Positions 59,374 through 64,000 of a DNA stretch of 64,000 bases are shown here, in pieces (the first letter of the stretch is position 1; each line of letters opens with the position of its first letter). Both the position numbers and the translations under genes were made by a program. The notes under the pieces were generated by a model that was not told the origin of the DNA, ran no database searches, and saw only the letters and a list, made by a program, of their open reading frames with translations. The stretch is from assembly GCF_000337455.1 (NCBI RefSeq), contig NZ_AOIU01000031.1, forward strand, positions 196,590-260,589. Reading direction: 5' to 3'. The DNA is from Halosimplex carlsbadense 2-9-1. GTDB lineage: Archaea > Halobacteriota > Halobacteria > Halobacteriales > Haloarculaceae.

Positions 59374-60851
59374 ACGCCGACCAGCGCGAAGCGGTTCGCT
59401 CGAACGCGAAGTACCTCCGGCAGGTCAGGCCGATCGACCCCGAAGAGATCCACGAGTACGTCGACGGCCAGCCGCACCCGGCCGCGGTCGCACAGGTGCT
59501 CCGCGAGTCGGCGGTCGACCTGGGGCTCGTCGAGCGCGCGGACGGCACGTTCGAACCCGTCGAGGAGGGGTCGCTGTCGGTCTCGTTCCACGGCGTCGAC
59601 GCGTTCCCGGTCGAGTACGGTCGGGTGCTGGAGGACCGGCTCGTCGCCGAGTACGGCCCGGGCTGGCCCGACGGCGACTCGGGCGACCGCCTCCGCGAGC
59701 GGATCCGCTCGTTCAAGGAGGACTACTTCGAACAGCGCGCCGTCGAGTACGACGCGGAGACGGCGCTGGCCTACGGCCTCTATCACCTCCCCGACTACTA
59801 CGCCGTCGCGCAGTACGTCCTCGCCGATCTGGCTCGCGACGGGCTGGTCCCGAAGCGACTGCGCGTCCTCGACGTGGGCGCGGGCGTCGGCGGCCCCGCG
59901 CTCGGCCTGCACGACCTCGTGCCGGCGGACGCGCTCGTGGACTACCACGCCGTCGAACCGAGCGCGGCCGCCGACGTACTCGACGCCATGCTCGGCGAGA
60001 CCGGCCGGAACTTCCACCACGCGGTCCACCGCGAGACGGCCGAGGCGTTCGACCCGGAGACGGCACTCCCGGAGCCGACCGACGCAGACGGCGCAGACGG
60101 CGACGACCGCCGCGGCTTCGACCTGATCCTGTTCTCGAACGTCCTGAGCGAGTTGGACGACCCCGAGTCGGTGATCCGGCGCTACGCCGACGCGCTGGCC
60201 GAGGACGGCACGATCGTCGGACTCGCGCCCGCAGACCGCAACACCGCTATCGGCCTTCGAACGGTCGAGCGCGCCGTCGCCGACAGCGGGCCGCTGACGA
60301 TCTACGGCCCGGACGTTCGGCTCTGGCCCGGTCAGTCGCCGGCCGACGACTGCTGGTCGTTCGAGGTGAAGCCCGACGTCGAGGTGCCCGTCTTCCAGCG
60401 ACGGCTCGACGACGGCGAGCCCGGCGAGTCGGGGATCGAGGGACCGGAACGCCGCGACGGCGAGTTCGAGAACGCCGACGTGCAGTACGCCTACACATAC
60501 CTCCGTCGGGACGGCCGACGGCGCGTCGACTTCACGCCGGACGACTCTCGCGTCGCGAAACTGGCCGACAGCGAGGACCTGGTGACCGAGCGGGTGAACT
60601 ACTACCTGGCGAAGCTGAGCCGCGACCTCTCCGACGACGGCCACCCGCTCTTCCGCGTCGGCGACGGCAGCCAGCAGGTCGACCACTTCGCCGTCCTCAC
60701 CGACAAGTCGATGCTCAACAGCGATCTCCTGACCGCCGAGTACGGCGACGTGCTCTCCGTCGAGAACGCTCTGGTCCTCTGGAACGACGACGAAGGAGCC
60801 GTCAACCTCGTGATCGACGGCGAAGCGGTCGTCGACCGAGTACCCATTTGA
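59370..60851 (+). CDS. SAM-dependent methyltransferase, Rsm22 family
   Basis: A 493-residue protein. Its methyltransferase domain (about 130-310) has the motif I sequence VLDVGAGVGGPALGL, acidic VEPSAAA and motif IV-like DLILFSNVLSELDDP. The layout matches the Rsm22/mitochondrial-ribosome-associated methyltransferase family of small-subunit factors, where a helical N-terminal domain precedes the catalytic domain. The last 90 residues (VFRVGDGSQQVDHFAVLTDKS-like; GDVLSVENALVLW) form a beta-rich domain resembling an OB fold. A zinc-binding Cys set seen in some Rsm22 members is not evident. Translationally coupled to tyrA. Confidence 0.82.
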   Translation: MNADQREAVRSNAKYLRQVRPIDPEEIHEYVDGQPHPAAVAQVLRESAVDLGLVERADGTFEPVEEGSLSVSFHGVDAFPVEYGRVLEDRLVAEYGPGWPDGDSGDRLRERIRSFKEDYFEQRAVEYDAETALAYGLYHLPDYYAVAQYVLADLARDGLVPKRLRVLDVGAGVGGPALGLHDLVPADALVDYHAVEPSAAADVLDAMLGETGRNFHHAVHRETAEAFDPETALPEPTDADGADGDDRRGFDLILFSNVLSELDDPESVIRRYADALAEDGTIVGLAPADRNTAIGLRTVERAVADSGPLTIYGPDVRLWPGQSPADDCWSFEVKPDVEVPVFQRRLDDGEPGESGIEGPERRDGEFENADVQYAYTYLRRDGRRRVDFTPDDSRVAKLADSEDLVTERVNYYLAKLSRDLSDDGHPLFRVGDGSQQVDHFAVLTDKSMLNSDLLTAEYGDVLSVENALVLWNDDEGAVNLVIDGEAVVDRVPI

Positions 60852-61409
60852 GCGTCCCACCGGTTCGGCGCACGTACCGGTTTTGGTGGGCGGTACCGAG
60901 GCGCGCGCTGTCGCGCGCTCTCGTGCGCGCGACGTAGCCGTGCGAGGGATGAGCGAGCCGGAGGCGAGCGAATCGGCTGGGGAGGGTCGTGGCCGTCTGC
61001 GGTTGCTGTCGTGGTTGCGGTGCTGTGCTGTCCCTGGTGGACTGAAAGGGCGAGGCGCGCTCGCGTGCAGTTTAGTCGCCTGAGCGGGCACTATCCGAAG
61101 CGGCCGCTAGGCCGCGAGGATATCCCGGTCAGCGACCGCGAGCGGCCCAAGGGCTTTCATCATCTGTTGTTCCCGGCGGTCTTCGAGATTGCTAGCGAGC
61201 GGGTCGAGGGCTTTCATCGTTTGCTGTCCCCGGCGGTCTTCGAGACTGTTAGCGAGCGGGTCGAGGGCTTTCATCGCTTGCTGTCCCCGGCGGTCTTCGA
61301 GACTGTTAGCGAGCGGGTCGAGGGCTTTCACCGCCCACCATCGACGAAGCCGATCACAACCACTCCGAGCGGTCGGTGTACTTTTGCCGGTACCGCCGAC
61401 AGGGGTGGT
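60852..61409. other. non-coding stretch with repeats between the methyltransferase and SurE
   Basis: 558 bases. The left part (60890-60940) is rich in alternating GCGCGC words. TGGACTGAAAGGGCGAGG lies at about 61038-61055 and a GCGGCC-rich inverted region at 61098-61115. The right part is a 57-base tandem array (61151-61330). TACTTTTGCC at 61378-61387 is the probable surE TATA region, about 28 bases before ATG 61410. Open frames across the repeat exist on both strands but look like reading shadows. Confidence 0.55.
61151..61330. repeat. 57-base tandem repeat, three copies and a partial
   Basis: GGGCTTTCA recurs at 61151, 61208, 61265 and 61322, exactly 57 bases apart. Copies two and three are nearly identical; the first is more diverged, and the fourth breaks off after GGGCTTTCACCGCC. 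Because 57 is divisible by three, both strands read as 19-residue repeats. There are no distinct spacers, so it is not a CRISPR array. It lies shortly before the surE promoter. Confidence 0.8.
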
Positions 61410-62204
61410 ATGGACGAGCCGTCGATCCTCCTGACGAACGACGACGGGATCGAGAGCGCCGGCCTCCGGGCGCTCTCCGATACGCTGAGCGACGTGGGCG
61501 ACGTGACGGTCGTCGCGCCGGCGGAAGACCAGAGCGCGGTCGGCCGCTCGCTCTCCCACGACGTGACCGTCCACGAACACGAGTTGGGCTACGCGATCGA
61601 GGGAACGCCAGCGGACTGCACGGTCGCGGGGCTGGGGTCGCTGGTCCCGGACGCGGACATCGTCGTCGCCGGCTGCAATCAGGGGGCGAACCTCGGGGCG
61701 TACGTCCTCGGGCGGTCGGGCACCGTCTCGGCGGCCGTCGAGGCGACGTTTTTCGACGTGCCGGCCATCGCGGTGTCGATGTACATCCCCGTCCGGGAGG
61801 ACGCGGCGTTCGACGAGCTGCAGATGAACCCCGAGAGCTACGCCGAAGCGGCGCGCGCGACGGAGTACCTCGTCGAGCGGGCTCGCGGAACCGGCGTGTT
61901 CGACGACGCCGACTACCTGAACGTCAACGCGCCCGTCGCCGAGTGGGGGCCGGCGGAGATGGCCGTAACCTACCCCTCGGAGGTGTACCAGATGACCGCG
62001 ACCCGCGAGGACAACGGCGACATCCAGCTTCAGGACCGCATCTGGGAGCGGATGGCCGAGGGCGACATCCCCGATCCGGAGGGGAGCGACCGCCGGGCCG
62101 TCGTCGACGGGAAGGTGAGCGTCTCGCCGCTGACCGCGCCCCACACGACCGAACACCACGACGAACTCGACGCGCTCGCCGAGACGTACGACCCGACCGC
62201 GTAG
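61410..62204 (+). CDS. surE: 5'/3'-nucleotidase SurE
   Basis: A 264-residue survival-protein-E-type nucleotidase, removing phosphate from nucleoside monophosphates. The metal-binding start is ILLTNDDGIESAG with the Asp-Asp pair. DVTVVAPAEDQSAVGRSLS supplies the Ser/Gln metal ligands, GTPADCTVAG the substrate loop, and AGCNQGANLGAYVLGRSGTVSAAVEA the Asn ligand and catalytic region. DADYLNVNAP follows. ATG 61410 is supported by TACTTTTGCC about 28 bases upstream; the open frame before it crosses the repeat array and is not protein-like. Length is typical. Confidence 0.93.
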   Translation: MDEPSILLTNDDGIESAGLRALSDTLSDVGDVTVVAPAEDQSAVGRSLSHDVTVHEHELGYAIEGTPADCTVAGLGSLVPDADIVVAGCNQGANLGAYVLGRSGTVSAAVEATFFDVPAIAVSMYIPVREDAAFDELQMNPESYAEAARATEYLVERARGTGVFDDADYLNVNAPVAEWGPAEMAVTYPSEVYQMTATREDNGDIQLQDRIWERMAEGDIPDPEGSDRRAVVDGKVSVSPLTAPHTTEHHDELDALAETYDPTA

Positions 62205-62295
62205 CTCTCGACGACCGAGCAGGTCCCCCCGGTCGAAAGGATTACCTTCATTCCAATTGACATTCCAAACGAACCGCCCTCCAGCGGTCCCACAG

Positions 62296-63696
62296 ATGAG
62301 ACAGACAGTCGCTACCGTGGGCGTCGCCGCCCTCCTGCTGCTGGCAGGCTGCGGGAGCCTGCTCGGCGGTCAGGGACCCGGAACGCCCACCGAGACCGAC
62401 GTATCGACAGACGAACCGACCGCCACACAGACAGCGATGCCGTCACCGACGGCGACGGTGACGCCCACTGCGTCGCCGACCGCAGCCCCCACGCCGACCG
62501 CTACCCGGACGCCGACACCGACGGCGACGCCGAGTGACACGGAAACACCGGCGCCCTCGCTCACACCGACCGCCACGGCGACGCCGACCGCGGCACCAGA
62601 CGACGAGGGTCCGAACGTCGTGCTCAGAGGCGGGAACCTCTCGGTGGACGAGGACGCCGTCTACGCCGACGTGCAGGAGCTGCTCGGGACGGACGTGGAG
62701 CCGCCGACGGTCTACGTCCGCGAGGAGATGCCGGACCTGGAACGGTACAACAGCCGGCTGGCGGCCAGCCCCTTCTACGACACGTTCGGCTACGGCGACC
62801 GGTTCATCGATACCAGCGTCTACCACGGCAGCGCGACCCCGAACCGCATCGTGGTGATGCCGAAAGACGCCAACGCGACCCAGCAGAAGACGCTGCTGGC
62901 CCACGAGTACGTCCACTGGATGCAGTTCCACAGCGACGCCGTCGACACCGGGAGCTTCGGTGAGTTCGTCGACGACGCCGACTCCCAGCAGGTCGCCGCC
63001 GGCCTCGTCGAGGGCGCGTCGGTGTACGTGACCGACCGGTACGTCGAGGGGTACCTGAACACTTCCTGGAACCAGACCCGGGAGCTTCGCGGCCAGTACG
63101 AACGCGGTCCGGCGGGCCGGCGGCTGTTCCGCGCCCGCTATCTCTTCGGTGCCCGGTACATCCACTCACAGGTCGAGAGCCCGCGCAACGTCTCCTGGCT
63201 GTACGACCCGTCGACGCCCACGCCGGTGACGGGCGAGCAGCTGATCCACGGCTACACGCCCAGTGAGGAGCCCGAACGGAACCTCACGCTCTCGCTGAAC
63301 CGGACCGGCGCGTGGCGCTACCCGCACGACCACACCGACACGCAGGGCGAGATCGTCGTCAGGACGATGCTGCGGGCGGACCTGAACCGCTCGACCGCTG
63401 CGAGCGCCGCGGCGGGCTGGGGGACCGACAGCATTGCGCGGCTGCGCCACGCCGACAACGCCAGTCGCGTCGCCTTCGCCTGGGCGCTGCGCTGGGACGA
63501 CCCCGCCGAGGCCGACGAGTTCGCCGCCGCCTTCGAGTCCTGGCGGGCCGCCCAGCCGCCCGACGACGGCACCGTCTACCGGCTCGCCCGCGTCGGCGAC
63601 GGGACGACCGTCGTCTTCGCCGGCCCCCAGTCCTTCGTCGGGAACGCGAGCGCATCGGGCACGGCCGGCAACGTCACCGTCTCCGTCGCCGGCTGA
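62296..63696 (+). CDS. lipoprotein with HExxH metallopeptidase motif and Thr/Pro-rich tether
   Basis: A 466-residue exported protein. The signal VGVAALLLLAGC ends in a lipobox, followed by about 100 residues made almost only of Thr, Pro, Ala and Ser (a probably O-glycosylated stalk). The outer domain contains LLAHEYVHWMQF, an HExxH zinc-binding motif, and downstream GLVEGASVYVTDRY, whose Glu could be the third ligand as in gluzincin-like peptidases. Several N-glycosylation sequons (NLS, NRT, NVS) are present. No transmembrane helix follows. Start ATG 62296 gives a proper signal; substrate unknown. Confidence 0.8.
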   Translation: MRQTVATVGVAALLLLAGCGSLLGGQGPGTPTETDVSTDEPTATQTAMPSPTATVTPTASPTAAPTPTATRTPTPTATPSDTETPAPSLTPTATATPTAAPDDEGPNVVLRGGNLSVDEDAVYADVQELLGTDVEPPTVYVREEMPDLERYNSRLAASPFYDTFGYGDRFIDTSVYHGSATPNRIVVMPKDANATQQKTLLAHEYVHWMQFHSDAVDTGSFGEFVDDADSQQVAAGLVEGASVYVTDRYVEGYLNTSWNQTRELRGQYERGPAGRRLFRARYLFGARYIHSQVESPRNVSWLYDPSTPTPVTGEQLIHGYTPSEEPERNLTLSLNRTGAWRYPHDHTDTQGEIVVRTMLRADLNRSTAASAAAGWGTDSIARLRHADNASRVAFAWALRWDDPAEADEFAAAFESWRAAQPPDDGTVYRLARVGDGTTVVFAGPQSFVGNASASGTAGNVTVSVAG

Positions 63697-63771
63697 CGAC
63701 GGCGGGGCGCCCCCTGTCGCTCGTTGCCACGGGCCCGAAACACTCAACCCGGCAGTTTTCGAAGCCGACCC

Positions 63772-64000
63772 ATGGGAGAACGCGACGCCGTCGACCGGGT
63801 CGACGAGCCGGCGACGGTTACGACACTCGCCGACGACCTCCGCGGCCTCGGCGTCGAACCGGGCGAGACGCTGCTCGTCCACGCCTCGCTCTCGGCGCTC
63901 GGCTGGGTGGCCGGCGACGCTCAGGCCGTCGTCGACGCGCTCCGCGAGGCGGTCACCGACTCCGGGACGCTCGTGATGCCGGCCTACACCGGGCAGTACA
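63772..64000 (+). CDS. aminoglycoside N(3)-acetyltransferase family protein (N-terminal part)
   Basis: Only the first 76 codons are in the window; the frame runs off the right edge. LADDLRGLGVEPGETLLVHASLSALGWVAGDAQAVVDALREAVTDSGTLVMPAYTGQ is typical of the AAC(3) fold: Leu-Gly-Val-x-x-Gly-Asp/Glu, then Val-His-x-Ser-Leu and Gly-Thr-Leu-Val-Met-Pro. Environmental members of this family are mostly of unknown substrate and need not give antibiotic resistance. ATG 63772 is the start, 75 bases after the preceding stop. Confidence 0.85.
   Translation, partial: MGERDAVDRVDEPATVTTLADDLRGLGVEPGETLLVHASLSALGWVAGDAQAVVDALREAVTDSGTLVMPAYTGQY

Noticed and set aside
61151-61330. Possible CRISPR array
   Set aside because: Units are contiguous with no unique spacers, and no cas gene is nearby.
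61011-61409. Upstream extension of SurE through the repeat array
   Set aside because: The 57-base repeats give a low-complexity peptide, and a TATA-like element sits correctly before ATG 61410, where SurE homologues begin.
61107-62159. Minus-strand frame with repeated MKALDPLANSLEDRR-like units
   Set aside because: Its front is antisense to surE and its repeats are forced by the 57-base period being a multiple of three; no promoter or start support.

Overview
The window is chromosomal DNA of a haloarchaeon (class Halobacteria). The evidence is the very GC-rich sequence, the acidic Asp/Glu-rich proteins, and twin-arginine lipoproteins with Asp/Gly/Thr-rich linkers. It also carries haloarchaea-typical families: halocyanin, HTH-10 (bacterioopsin-activator type) regulator, HalX response regulator, HEWD protein, archaeal GTP cyclohydrolase III, geranylgeranyl-reductase family enzyme and Gfo6-type xylose dehydrogenase. 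TATA-like hexamers often lie about 27-28 bases upstream of the start codon, the mark of leaderless transcripts. The genus cannot be fixed from the sequence alone.

Layout. 1-6400: halocyanin, nucleotide-sugar epimerase, several membrane proteins, a large GT2 glycosyltransferase with unusual N-terminal domains and a DUF1616 protein, which reads like an envelope/glycosylation neighbourhood. 6500-8450: an MCP-like membrane protein without the recognisable signalling tip. 8700-25800: central carbon metabolism, with KDG kinase, pyruvate kinase (preceded by a possible leaderless mini-ORF), ROK glucokinase, a Cdc6-like ATPase, a divergent glycerol locus (glpK plus a putative facilitator leftward, glpABC rightward), a small lipoprotein, a UspA protein and PEP carboxylase. 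26100-35880: an apparently co-regulated cluster of alpha/beta hydrolase, acyl-CoA ligase, HTH-10 regulator, complete branched-chain-type ABC importer and a KAS III-like thiolase-fold enzyme. Three of its upstream regions share GTTCGGCC/CCGAACCGT motifs. I think this is the most interesting unit: a candidate organic-acid uptake and CoA-activation system under a local regulator.

36000-46660: xylose dehydrogenase, a small AT-richer island with another hydrolase, a CARF-like/winged-helix regulator (no CRISPR nearby), an unknown protein, a divergent Nudix protein with a Gly/Pro-rich insert, a sugar-acid dehydratase, a HalX response regulator, a sugar-nucleotide pyrophosphorylase, GTP cyclohydrolase III and a CBS/zinc-ribbon protein. 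46890-52760: a second branched-chain-type ABC importer whose binding-protein gene is convergent to its livFGMH operon. 53000-64000: GNAT, tRNA-Thr(TGT), small zinc proteins, PEBP-family lipoprotein, thioesterase, geranylgeranyl-reductase family protein, FAH-family hydrolase, TyrA-like dehydrogenase coupled to an Rsm22-type methyltransferase, a 57-bp tandem repeat region, SurE, a lipoprotein metallopeptidase and the start of an AAC(3)-family acetyltransferase.

Metabolically, the window joins sugar-acid dehydration and KDG phosphorylation (semi-phosphorylative Entner-Doudoroff), glucose phosphorylation, glycerol catabolism, the PEP-pyruvate node and anaplerosis. Two importers and one acyl-CoA activation cluster supply further substrates. 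No insertion sequence, CRISPR array, rRNA or replication origin was seen.
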